From assembly GCF_900110435.1 (NCBI RefSeq), contig NZ_FODT01000001.1, positions 124,001-188,000 on the forward strand: a stretch of DNA of 64,000 bases, given 5' to 3'. Origin of the DNA: Rhodopseudomonas pseudopalustris (GTDB lineage: Bacteria; Pseudomonadota; Alphaproteobacteria; Rhizobiales; Xanthobacteraceae). Position numbers and translations under genes: made by a program. Below the pieces are notes generated by a model, which was given only the letters and a program-made list of their open reading frames with translations, did not search any database and was not told the origin of the DNA. Below, in pieces: positions 35,711-44,011 of this stretch (the first letter of the stretch is position 1; every line of letters starts with the position of its first letter).

Positions 35711-35727
35711 CTTAAGGCTGACTTAAG
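35711..35727. promoter_or_regulatory. CTTAAG-N5-CTTAAG direct repeat, response-regulator box
   Basis: Two CTTAAG half-sites 11 bp apart (same helix face) lie between the divergent response-regulator and dsbD genes. The spacing and sequence match the PmrA/QseB box known in gamma-proteobacteria. It could control both the two-component genes and the dsbD-dsbA-ldt operon. Confidence 0.75.
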
Positions 35728-35773
35728 GTGGGCCACGACAGTGCCGACCTTCCAGTCAGGCACCGGGGAACTC

Positions 35774-37576
35774 ATGGCCGACCGCATTGTCCGCATTGTT
35801 ATCCTGCTCGTCGCGATCGCGGCAGGCGTCGAGGCAGCGTATGCCGCCAACGCCGCGCCGTTCCAGCTCAGCGCCCAGCCCGGCGCCAACGGCCTCGATC
35901 TGACCTGGCGCATCGCCTCCGGCGATTATCTCTACCGCGACAAGATCGTCGTCACCACCGCCGATGGCGCCCGCGTTGCGGTCCAGACCCCGCCTGGCGA
36001 GCTCAAGGACGATCCGAATTTCGGCATGACCGAGATCTATCACCGCAGCGTGACCGCGACGGTCCCTGCTGACGCGGTGAAGAGCGCGAGCCGCTTGATG
36101 GTGACGTATCAGGGCTGCGCCGAGCGCGGCATCTGCTATCCGCCGATGACCGCAAGCGTCGATCCCGGCACCTATCAGGTCTCAGCCGCGGATGGAGAAA
36201 CGCCGGGCGAAGGCCCGGCCCGGCCATCGGACCTGCCCATTATTCCACAACTCGCCGAGCCGGCGGGCGCGCCGGCATCGGTCGCCGCATCGGTGCTGCC
36301 GTCGATGACGCAGGGCTGGTTGCCGCTGCTGCTCGCCTTCGCCGGGTTCGGTCTGCTGCTGGCGTTGACCCCCTGCGTGCTGCCGATGATCCCGATCGTC
36401 GCCGGCATGTTGACCCGGTCCGGCCCCGGCATCTCGCCGGCGCGCGGCTTCGCGCTGGCCGCGATCTACACCCTGGCGATGGCGTCGGCCTACGCCGCGT
36501 TGGGCGTCGCGGCGGCATGGTCCGGGCAGAATCTGCAAGGCGCGTTGCAGGCGCCGCTGGCGCTGGCCGTGATGGCGTCGATCTACGTCGCGCTGGCGCT
36601 GTCGAGCTTCGGCTTGTTCGAGCTGCCATTGCCGGCCGGGTTCGGCGGCAACCTCGCCGGCCGGCTGAACGGCCGCGCCGGGCCGTTGCTCGGCGCTGCG
36701 GCGCTCGGCTTCACCTCGGCGCTGATCGTCGGACCATGCGTCACTCCGCCGCTCGCTGCGGCGCTGCTCTATGTCGCGCAGACCGGCGATGCGCCGCGCG
36801 GCGCCGCGGCGCTGTTCGCGCTCGGCCTCGGCATGGGATTCCCTTTGATCCTGGTCGGCCTGTTCGGCGCCGGCGTGCTGCCGCGGTCCGGCCCCTGGCT
36901 GGTGACGATCCGCAAGCTGTTCGGCTTCGTGTTTCTCGGCCTCGCGGTCGCGTTGATCTCGCGGGTGTTGCCCGGCGTGGTGGCGCTGCTGTTGTGGGCC
37001 GGCATCGCGTTCGGTCTCGCCGCGTTTCTCGGCGCATTCGACCAGCTCGACCGGCTCGGCGGCACGCTCAGACGTGCAGGCAAGGCGGCGGGTCTCGCCG
37101 TCTTCGTTTACGGCGCGACGCTGATCGTCGGCGCCGCCGGCGGCAGCGACGATCCGTTGCGGCCGCTCGCGGTGTTCGGCGCCGACCCGACGCCGGCGAC
37201 CGCGATCGTCGCCCGGACGGTGACCTCGATGCCCGCGCTGGACCAGGCGATCAGCGATGCACGGGCGCGCGGCAAGCCGATCATGATCGATTTCACCGCG
37301 GAGTGGTGCACCTCGTGCAAGACCATGGATCGCAACGTGTTCGGCGATCCCGCCGTCCGGCAACGCCTGAAGGACGTCGCGCTGATCCGCGCCGACGTCA
37401 CCAAAACCAACGCCGACACCGCGGCGCTGATGAAGCGCTTCGACGTCGTCGGCCCGCCGACCGTGGTGTTTCTCGATCAGCGCGACGGCAGCGAAATCCC
37501 CTCCGCCCGCACCATTGGCGAAGTCTCCGCCGACGCGTTCTTCCAGACGCTCCAGCGCGTCGGTTCGTCGTCCTAA
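35774..37576 (+). CDS. dsbD: Thiol:disulfide interchange protein DsbD
   Basis: 600 residues, three parts. The signal peptide is about 1-25. The N-terminal periplasmic domain contains the redox pair in GCAERGICYPP. The central part has eight or so helices with TPCVLPMIPI and GPCVTPPL, the transmembrane cysteine pair. The C-terminal thioredoxin domain has CTSCK. It carries electrons from cytoplasmic thioredoxin to the periplasm. It starts an operon with a DsbA-like and an L,D-transpeptidase gene, and a CTTAAG direct repeat lies about 45 bases upstream of the start. Confidence 0.95.
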   Translation: MADRIVRIVILLVAIAAGVEAAYAANAAPFQLSAQPGANGLDLTWRIASGDYLYRDKIVVTTADGARVAVQTPPGELKDDPNFGMTEIYHRSVTATVPADAVKSASRLMVTYQGCAERGICYPPMTASVDPGTYQVSAADGETPGEGPARPSDLPIIPQLAEPAGAPASVAASVLPSMTQGWLPLLLAFAGFGLLLALTPCVLPMIPIVAGMLTRSGPGISPARGFALAAIYTLAMASAYAALGVAAAWSGQNLQGALQAPLALAVMASIYVALALSSFGLFELPLPAGFGGNLAGRLNGRAGPLLGAAALGFTSALIVGPCVTPPLAAALLYVAQTGDAPRGAAALFALGLGMGFPLILVGLFGAGVLPRSGPWLVTIRKLFGFVFLGLAVALISRVLPGVVALLLWAGIAFGLAAFLGAFDQLDRLGGTLRRAGKAAGLAVFVYGATLIVGAAGGSDDPLRPLAVFGADPTPATAIVARTVTSMPALDQAISDARARGKPIMIDFTAEWCTSCKTMDRNVFGDPAVRQRLKDVALIRADVTKTNADTAALMKRFDVVGPPTVVFLDQRDGSEIPSARTIGEVSADAFFQTLQRVGSSS

Positions 37577-37602
37577 CCACCTCTCTTCTCACAGGAGCAA
37601 CC

Positions 37603-38235
37603 ATGAACCGCAGACAGTCCCTGATGATCCTTGGCGGCATCGCGACCTTGCCACTTGCGAAATTCTTCAGCACCCCCCCGGCCTGGGCCGAAGGCATCAA
37701 CCCCAACGCGATCCTGAAAGACCCCGATGCGCCGGAGTCCGGCAACCCAAAGGGCAACCTCACGATCGTGAACTATTTCGACTACAACTGCCCGTACTGC
37801 AAACAGTCCGAGCCCGACCTCGAACAGGTGGTGCGCAACGACGGCAACATTCGCCTGATCTACAAGGATTGGCCGATTCTGACCGAGGCGTCGGTGTATG
37901 GCGCACAGATCGCGCTGGGCTCGAAATATCAAGGCAAGTATCACGCTGCGCATACGGCGCTGATGACCATCCCCGGACGCGGGATCTCCAAGGATCAGAT
38001 GCGCGACGCCGTGGCCGCCGCGGGCGTCGACATGACGCGGCTGCAGGGTGATCTCGATACACATGGCGACGCCATTACGGCGCTGCTTCGCCGTACGCTG
38101 ACGCAGGCCAACGCGCTGGGGCTGCAGGGAACGCCGGTGTATCTGATTGGGCCGTTCAAGGTCGCCGCCGCGCTCGACGCCGCCGCCTTCAAGAAGGTGG
38201 TCGATCAGGCGCGTGCGCGCCCGCCCGCAAAGTGA
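37603..38235 (+). CDS. DsbA-like thiol oxidoreductase
   Basis: 210 residues with a signal peptide carrying NRR and a hydrophobic stretch (about 1-28, possibly Tat). The thioredoxin fold begins at TIVNYFDYNCPYCKQ, with the CPYC active site at 63-66, and the cis-proline appears in LQGTPVYLI. It oxidises or isomerises periplasmic disulfides, and DsbD may reduce it, making it more DsbG- or BdbD-like in role. A GGAG ribosome site precedes it; the next gene starts inside its stop. Confidence 0.9.
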   Translation: MNRRQSLMILGGIATLPLAKFFSTPPAWAEGINPNAILKDPDAPESGNPKGNLTIVNYFDYNCPYCKQSEPDLEQVVRNDGNIRLIYKDWPILTEASVYGAQIALGSKYQGKYHAAHTALMTIPGRGISKDQMRDAVAAAGVDMTRLQGDLDTHGDAITALLRRTLTQANALGLQGTPVYLIGPFKVAAALDAAAFKKVVDQARARPPAK

Positions 38236-38915
38236 GCCGCATGACGATTGCTGTTTCGTTATCGATGCCGCTCCGGTTGTTTGCGCTCGCCGGCATTGCC
38301 GTCGCGCTCGGCGGCTGCGTCACGCGGTCCGAAGCCGAGCTGGGCCTTGCTCCATTGACCAGCACCGTCGCCCCGGCGGTCGCTGCGCGCTACGCCGCGA
38401 TCGACACCGACAAATACCCGATCCCCGGCGTCGACCCGAGCGAGTTGCAGCCGGCCTATGTCCGGCAACTGGTCGCGTACAAGACCAACGAGCCGCCGGG
38501 GACCGTCGTGGTCGATCCGCGCCAGCGCTTTCTCTATCTCGTGATGGAGGGCGGCGAGGCGCTGCGCTATGGCGTCGGCGTCGGCAAGGCCGGGCTGGAA
38601 TTCACCGGCACCGCTAATGTCGGACGCAAAGCCGCGTGGCCGAATTGGACGCCGACGCAGGGCATGATCGCGCGCGAACCGCAGCGCTACGGCAAATGGG
38701 CAAAAGGCATGAGCGGCGGCGCCAACAATCCGCTCGGCCCGCGGGCGCTGTATCTGTTCAAGGACGGCAAGGATACGCTGTACCGGATTCACGGCACCAC
38801 GGAGCCCGAGACGATCGGCACGGCGGTCTCGTCCGGCTGCATCCGGATGCTGAATCAGGATATCATCGACCTCTACAGTCGGGTGCCGAAGGGCTCGAAA
38901 GTCGTCGTCAAATAG
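38232..38915 (+). CDS. L,D-transpeptidase lipoprotein (ErfK/YbiS family)
   Basis: 227 residues from a GTG overlapping the previous stop (GTGA); an ATG three codons later is equally possible. An N-terminal signal ends with the lipobox LGGC, so it is likely anchored to a membrane by lipid. The YkuD domain covers about 90-225: VDPRQRFLYLV, YRIHGTTEP (catalytic-site His) and SSGCIRM with nucleophilic Cys. It forms 3-3 peptidoglycan cross-links or attaches proteins to the wall. The DsbD/DsbA neighbours may keep its catalytic Cys reduced. Confidence 0.92.
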   Translation: MSRMTIAVSLSMPLRLFALAGIAVALGGCVTRSEAELGLAPLTSTVAPAVAARYAAIDTDKYPIPGVDPSELQPAYVRQLVAYKTNEPPGTVVVDPRQRFLYLVMEGGEALRYGVGVGKAGLEFTGTANVGRKAAWPNWTPTQGMIAREPQRYGKWAKGMSGGANNPLGPRALYLFKDGKDTLYRIHGTTEPETIGTAVSSGCIRMLNQDIIDLYSRVPKGSKVVVK

Positions 38916-38930
38916 CGCCGCGCCGTTCGA

Positions 38931-40202
38931 TCAGCCGAAAATATCCGTCGTCATGCCGGCGTACCAGCCGGCCGCTTCGCGCGCCTGCTTGGCGCGGAGC
39001 TGCGGAGTTTCGTCGAGCTGCGAGGTGTACGGATCGGACGCCACGATCTTGCCGTCCTGCGGCGCGTAGCGCGCGCCGTTCTTGACCGCGTCGTCGGGCG
39101 CAATGCCGCTCCAGCAATGGTTGGTGAAGCGCACCGGCATCCGCCGCTCGCCGAGCAGTTCGGCGCGCAGGATCATCGCCGCGGCCTTGGCCTCGTTATT
39201 GGCAGCGAAGCCGGATTTCGGAAACTCGCCGCCGACCGCGGAGTCGCCGATCACCTGGATCAGCGGATCGATCCGCGACGTCATGGTCTCGGCGTAGACA
39301 GGGCAGAAGCCGCTGTCGTCGGCGAGGCCGGCGTCGCGGCCGAGCCGTCCGGCGATCTGCGGGGGAATGACGTTGACCAGCGACGCCTTGTGGGTCTCGA
39401 AATCAGTGGTCACCGTCATCGCCTTTGGATCGACCGCCTTGATGCCGCCGTGGATGGTCGGGTCCTGCCACTCGATCATGCCGGTGTAGTGGCGCTCCCA
39501 GCCGTCGATGAACAGCGTCTGCATCGCGAAGTGATCCTTGGCGTCGAGGATTACGATGCGGGCGTTCTTCACGCCACGGCTCTTCAGCGCATAGGCCATC
39601 ATCGAGGCGCGTTCATACGGCGCCGGCGGGCAGCGATACGGGTTCGGCGGCGCGATGATCACGATCAGAGCGCCGTCCGACAGCGCATCGAGGCGGCTCT
39701 TCAGCAGCTTGAATTGGGCGCCGCCGCGATAAGCGTGCGGCATCAGCTCGGCCGCAGCTTCGGAATAGCCGGGGACCGCATCCCAGCGGAAATCGATGCC
39801 GGGCGACAACACCAGCCGGTCGTAGGCCAGCCGCGCGCCGCCTGCGGTGCGCACCTGTCTGGCGTCGCGGTCGATTGCGGTGACGCTGTCGAACACCATG
39901 CCGACGCCGCGCGCGGCGATCGCCTCATAGCCGAAACTCAACGTCTCGAACGATTTCAGCCCGCCGAGAAACAGGTTCGACGTGAACGGCGTCACATAAA
40001 CGCGGTTGGCTTCGACCAGCGTGACCTCGACGGCATCGTCGCCGTGGCGCAGATACTTCGCCGCGGTCGCGCCGCCGGCGCCGCCGCCGACCACGACGAC
40101 GCGCGGCTTCGCCTTGGCGATCGCCGGACAAGCGAGCAGCGCGGTGGTCGCCGCGGCCGCGCGGATCAGGCCGCGACGGCTGATCAGGTTTGGTTTCGGC
40201 AC
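38931..40202 (-). CDS. FCSD-type flavoprotein lacking the covalent-FAD cysteine
   Basis: 423 residues from a GTG with GGAG upstream. The export signal contains SRRGLIRAAA (Tat-like, about 8-17). The FAD-binding Rossmann motif VVVGGGAGG is at about 36-44. Redox cysteines lie in NPYRCPPAPYE and SGFCPVY, and the C-terminal end is WYAGMTTDIF, typical of flavocytochrome c sulfide dehydrogenase. The segment aligned with the flavin-linking Cys reads VTPFTSN (Pro in place of Cys), whereas its neighbour keeps Cys. It may bind FAD noncovalently and has no cytochrome directly beside it. Confidence 0.85.
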   Translation of the reverse strand: MPKPNLISRRGLIRAAAATTALLACPAIAKAKPRVVVVGGGAGGATAAKYLRHGDDAVEVTLVEANRVYVTPFTSNLFLGGLKSFETLSFGYEAIAARGVGMVFDSVTAIDRDARQVRTAGGARLAYDRLVLSPGIDFRWDAVPGYSEAAAELMPHAYRGGAQFKLLKSRLDALSDGALIVIIAPPNPYRCPPAPYERASMMAYALKSRGVKNARIVILDAKDHFAMQTLFIDGWERHYTGMIEWQDPTIHGGIKAVDPKAMTVTTDFETHKASLVNVIPPQIAGRLGRDAGLADDSGFCPVYAETMTSRIDPLIQVIGDSAVGGEFPKSGFAANNEAKAAAMILRAELLGERRMPVRFTNHCWSGIAPDDAVKNGARYAPQDGKIVASDPYTSQLDETPQLRAKQAREAAGWYAGMTTDIFG

Positions 40203-40257
40203 GTCATGTCTCCGAACGGGAAACGCAAGCCGGCGCGGCGCGCCGACTTGCGTGGTC

Positions 40258-41520
40258 TCAGGTGAAGATGTCGGCGGTGATGCCGGCATACCAGCCCATG
40301 TTCTCTTCCGCCGTCTGGAAGCGAACGCCTGCATCCTCGCCGGTCTTGGAGACGAAGCCTTCGACTTCGACAATGGCGCCGTCCTTCGGCTCGTAGCGGC
40401 CGCCGACCTTGACGGTGTCGTCCTTCGCCAGCACCGACCAGCAGGTGTTGGCATAGCGCGTCGGGAAGGTGCGGGTGCCGGTGAGTTCGCCGCGCACCGC
40501 ATTCGCAACCACCTTGGCGTGGCTGTTGGCGGAGAACGCCGACTTCGGCATCGCGCCTGCGATCGCAGCATCTCCGAGCACGTAGATGTTGGGATCGATC
40601 GTCGACTTCATGTTGGTTGCATCGATCGGGCAATATCCGGTTTGATTGGCGAGGCCGGCATCGCGGGCGATCTTGCCGGCCATCTGCGCCGGGATGACAT
40701 TGATCATCGCCGCCTTGACGGTCTCGAAGTCCGTCGTCACCGTCATCGCCGATGGATCGACCGACTTGACGCCGCCGTGCATCTTCGGGTCCATCCACTC
40801 GACCATGCCGGGATAGTGCTTCTGCCAGCCTTCCTGGAACAGCGCCATCTTGGAGAACTTGTCCTTCGGATCGATCACGATGATCTTCGACCTGGTGTGG
40901 CCCTTGGCCTTCAGCACCTTCGCCATCATCGACACCCGTTCGTACGGGCCGGGCGGGCATCGATACGGATTCGGCGGCGCCAGCATGACGATGGTTGAGC
41001 CATCTTCGAGCGCGTCGAGCTGCTTCTTGACGAGCAGGGTCTGCGCGCCGGGCTTCCAGCCGTGCGGCATGATTTCGGCGGCAGCCTCCGAATAGCCGGG
41101 AACGGAGTCGAACTTGATGTCGATCCCGGGCGCGACCACCAGCCGGTCGTAGTCGAGCACACTGCCGTCGGCGAGCCGAACCTGCTTCTTGTCGCGATCG
41201 ATCGTGGCCGCCATCTGGCGGACGTGCTTCACGCCGTAGCCGCCGAGCTTGTAGGGCTGGGTGATCGACTCCATGCTGCGCATGCCGCCGATCACCAGAT
41301 TGGAATGGAAGCAGGTGATGAATTTCTCCAGCGGCTCGACCATGGTGACGTCGATCGCGCCCTGTGAATCGCGGGCAACGTATTTCGCCACGGTGGCGCC
41401 GCCCGGCCCACCGCCGATCACGACGACGCGCGGCTTCACCTGTGCGCGCAGCACCCCCGGCATGGCGATGAAACTTGCGGCCAATAGGCCGGTCGAGAAC
41501 TGGCGTCTGCTGATGGTCAT
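40258..41520 (-). CDS. fccB: Sulfide dehydrogenase flavoprotein (FccB/SoxF-like)
   Basis: 420 residues. The Tat signal is SRRQFSTGLL (about 4-13). The Rossmann motif VVVIGGGPGG is at 32-41. FITCFHSNLVIGG places Cys70 at the position used for 8-alpha-cysteinyl FAD in the family. Cysteines of the redox disulfide are in NPYRCPPGPYE and GYCPID. The C-terminus is WYAGITADIF. It oxidises sulfide in the periplasm and hands electrons to the c-type cytochrome encoded just upstream, whose stop overlaps this start (ATGA). The paralogue downstream lacks the flavin-linking Cys. Confidence 0.9.
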   Translation of the reverse strand: MTISRRQFSTGLLAASFIAMPGVLRAQVKPRVVVIGGGPGGATVAKYVARDSQGAIDVTMVEPLEKFITCFHSNLVIGGMRSMESITQPYKLGGYGVKHVRQMAATIDRDKKQVRLADGSVLDYDRLVVAPGIDIKFDSVPGYSEAAAEIMPHGWKPGAQTLLVKKQLDALEDGSTIVMLAPPNPYRCPPGPYERVSMMAKVLKAKGHTRSKIIVIDPKDKFSKMALFQEGWQKHYPGMVEWMDPKMHGGVKSVDPSAMTVTTDFETVKAAMINVIPAQMAGKIARDAGLANQTGYCPIDATNMKSTIDPNIYVLGDAAIAGAMPKSAFSANSHAKVVANAVRGELTGTRTFPTRYANTCWSVLAKDDTVKVGGRYEPKDGAIVEVEGFVSKTGEDAGVRFQTAEENMGWYAGITADIFT

Positions 41521-41963
41521 TTGGTTCCCTCCATGGACGGTGTCAGTTCCCGGGCATTCTCGGCCCGGGCTGTGCTGCGCTCTGATTGTTCTTGTTCGAG
41601 GCTGCCGAAGTAGCTCGCGAGCGCGGCGATCTCCTCGTCATTGAATTTGGCGGCGATGGCGCGCATCACCTGATTGTCGCGAACCTTGTCGCGATACTCG
41701 CTGAGCGCGCTGATCAGCTCGGGTTCGGCCCGGCCGACGATCGACGGAATGCCGTCGAAGCGACCGCTGAGCTGATGGCAGGTGACGCATTCGCTCGACA
41801 GATACTCGCCGAGCTCGCGGTCGCCGGCCGCGGCATGGCCGGCAACGACGCACAGCGCGGCGACAGCGCCGATGGCGCGCAGCCCCGTGCGAATGCCGCG
41901 GATCGGACGCTTCGCTTGTGTCGTCCGCACGGCGCACGGCCACATCTGGCCATTTTCGGCCAT
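41517..41963 (-). CDS. fccA: Monoheme c-type cytochrome, sulfide dehydrogenase partner
   Basis: 148 residues. A long N-terminal segment leads to a hydrophobic signal (about 33-46, ending GHAAA), then CVTCHQ for heme c, with Met in VMRAIAAKF as possible sixth ligand and a folding pattern ending EEIAALASYFG. It accepts electrons from the FccB flavoprotein encoded in overlapping coupling. FccA of Allochromatium is diheme; this has one CxxCH, as in some SoxE-less systems. A GAGGAAA site supports the ATG used; an ATG six codons later is an alternative. Confidence 0.85.
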   Translation of the reverse strand: MAENGQMWPCAVRTTQAKRPIRGIRTGLRAIGAVAALCVVAGHAAAGDRELGEYLSSECVTCHQLSGRFDGIPSIVGRAEPELISALSEYRDKVRDNQVMRAIAAKFNDEEIAALASYFGSLEQEQSERSTARAENARELTPSMEGTK

Positions 41964-42007
41964 TCGGTTTCCTCTCGAGTCGTTTCCTACCTGACTTCTA
42001 TGCCGAC

Positions 42008-43099
42008 TTAGTTGCCGGTCTGTTTTGGCGACAGCGCAGGCGCAGGCGCCGCAGCTTTCGCATCGATCAGAGTATGTGTGGCCAGGGCGCCGAGCCACAT
42101 CGTCGCCAGGGCGAGCCAGGCCGTCACCGCGAAAATCGAGCCACCAGTCACGCCGGCGCCGACAGCGCAGCCTCCCGCCAGCATCCCGCCGAAACCCATC
42201 AGGAAAGCGCCGGCGGCGTAGCGCCCCATGCTAAGCCCATCATGGAAGCCCTGAAGCTTCCATTCCCGACCGATCACCGCGGCGATCAACGAGCCCGCGA
42301 ACACGCCCGGCACAAGCCCGATATCGAAGCCGAGCGGAACCGACGGCGAATTGATCAGGCCCATCAACGTATCGGCCGACGGACCGGTGAAACTCACGCT
42401 CTTGACCGTGGTCGGCTCGAACACGTGCAGCGACAGCGTGTAGGTCACCAGCCAGCCCGCAGTGACCGCGAGGCCGACGCCGAGCGCTGCGAGCCCGGTG
42501 ACGATGCCGATGCGGTTGCGCCACGCCAGCCACAACGCCAGGCCGAGCCCGAACACGCCGAGCGACGCGCCGGCGAGCGGCCCGACATGGGCGACAGTCA
42601 GCAGATTGCGCGAAGCGCCGCCCGGCAACGTCCACAATTGTGAGAGCGTCTCGCGCGCCGGCGACAGCACGCCGCGCAGCGACGCCTGCGCCACGATCGT
42701 CAGGATCAGTCCGGTGACCAACGCCCGCAGATTTCCGGTTCCCGACAACACCAGCAAGCGGCTGGCGCAGCCTCGCGACAGGATCATGCCGGCGCCGAAC
42801 ATCAAGCCGCCGATGACGGCGCCGGACAGGCTGCCGGTCGATGCGAGCTGCCGTGCCTCGGAGACGTCGAGGATGCCGGTGGAAATCGCCGCCTGCGTCG
42901 CGGCCACCGCCGCGGAGAACGTCAACAACCAAACCGCGAGCTTGGGGCCGAACGACGCTTCGGAAAACTCGATCACCGCCGCACGCAGACAAAACCTGCT
43001 CCGCTGGGCGCATGCTCCAAACGCAAGGCCCACCAGCAAACCGCCAGCGGTCAGCGCGTAGATTTCGCCGAAGCGTTCGATGACCTGATCGATGGACAA
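42008..43099 (-). CDS. YeeE/YedE-family transporter 1 of the sox locus
   Basis: 363 residues with about 10 membrane helices arranged as two repeated halves. Each half has the thiosulfate/sulfur-transport family pattern: FGACAQRSRFCLRAA, then FGAGMILSRGCASR, and later LMGFGGMLAGGCAVGAGVTGG. The conserved Cys residues relay sulfur species in characterised YeeE. In the sox locus such proteins are called SoxT and may import thiosulfate or sulfur. It sits between the cytochrome/fccB genes and soxD. A second copy is at the far end of the locus. Confidence 0.88.
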   Translation of the reverse strand: MSIDQVIERFGEIYALTAGGLLVGLAFGACAQRSRFCLRAAVIEFSEASFGPKLAVWLLTFSAAVAATQAAISTGILDVSEARQLASTGSLSGAVIGGLMFGAGMILSRGCASRLLVLSGTGNLRALVTGLILTIVAQASLRGVLSPARETLSQLWTLPGGASRNLLTVAHVGPLAGASLGVFGLGLALWLAWRNRIGIVTGLAALGVGLAVTAGWLVTYTLSLHVFEPTTVKSVSFTGPSADTLMGLINSPSVPLGFDIGLVPGVFAGSLIAAVIGREWKLQGFHDGLSMGRYAAGAFLMGFGGMLAGGCAVGAGVTGGSIFAVTAWLALATMWLGALATHTLIDAKAAAPAPALSPKQTGN

Positions 43100-43282
43100 G
43101 GATGTTTTCCTCAGCGCCGCGCGTCACGCGGGCAAGCCTATCGCGGAATTATCAGATTGTGTTTCGATGCTCCGATCCGGCATTGATCTGGCGCAACCGG
43201 TCAGCGTTGCGCGGCGAGATTTCGTGACTGTTACTGAACTAAACGCGACGCGCTGACGCCGGATGTACTCATCATCAGTTCG

Positions 43283-44011
43283 TCAATCCACTTTCGGCCC
43301 GGCCTTTTCGTCCGGCGTGACGTCGACCGCGATTGCGCGGCCGATCACCTTCGGCGCCGGGCCGCAGTCCTTCATGCACGGCGCTTTGTTCCAGAACTGT
43401 TTCTCGGAAGTGTCACGGTCGTCGCCGTAGAAGCCGGCCGCATTCGGCATCTTGACCTTGGCGAGCGTGTTCTGGTTGAGCTCGAAATCCGGATCCTTGA
43501 TCACGTCGTTCATGTTGAGCAGGTAGGCGGTGAGCGCATAGGCTTCGTCGGCGGTGAGCGAGCGCGCATTACCGAACGGCATCGCACGGCGGATGTAATC
43601 GTAGACCGTGGTCGCATCTGGCCAATAGGAGCCGATGGTCTTGTCGGGCCGGTCGGCCTTCAGCGTGCCGAGCCCGCCGGACAACACCGGATAGCGGCCG
43701 ACGCCTTCGCCGAATTCGCCGTGGCAGGTCGAGCAGCGCTCCTGAAACAGCGCATCGCCTTCCTTCGCGGTTCCCTTGCCGGGCGGCAGACCGAGACCGT
43801 CGGGACGCACATCGGTGTCCCACGCATGAATTTCCTCCGGCAGCGCCGGACGACCGAGACCCAACTTCACCGGCATTGGCGGCGGCGCCGTTGGGGTGGC
43901 GACGGCTTTCGTTGCTTTCGGCGCGGCCTTCTCGGCGATCGCCTGGCTCAGCGGCAGTGCCACCGAGGCGGCGACGGCGAGATACGCGACGAGACTAAGC
44001 GATCTCGACAT
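43283..44011 (-). CDS. soxD: SoxD, single-heme cytochrome subunit of SoxCD
   Basis: 242 residues with a signal peptide (about 1-26) and a Pro/Ala-rich linker. One heme motif CSTCHG is at 93-98. The RAMPFGNA segment supplies the Met axial ligand, and CMKDCGPAPK closes the domain. Paracoccus SoxD is longer and diheme; here the second cytochrome domain is missing. Together with SoxC it oxidises the carrier-bound sulfane sulfur on SoxY. Its start overlaps soxC's end by 17 bases. Good assignment from context and motif. Confidence 0.9.
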   Translation of the reverse strand: MSRSLSLVAYLAVAASVALPLSQAIAEKAAPKATKAVATPTAPPPMPVKLGLGRPALPEEIHAWDTDVRPDGLGLPPGKGTAKEGDALFQERCSTCHGEFGEGVGRYPVLSGGLGTLKADRPDKTIGSYWPDATTVYDYIRRAMPFGNARSLTADEAYALTAYLLNMNDVIKDPDFELNQNTLAKVKMPNAAGFYGDDRDTSEKQFWNKAPCMKDCGPAPKVIGRAIAVDVTPDEKAGPKVD

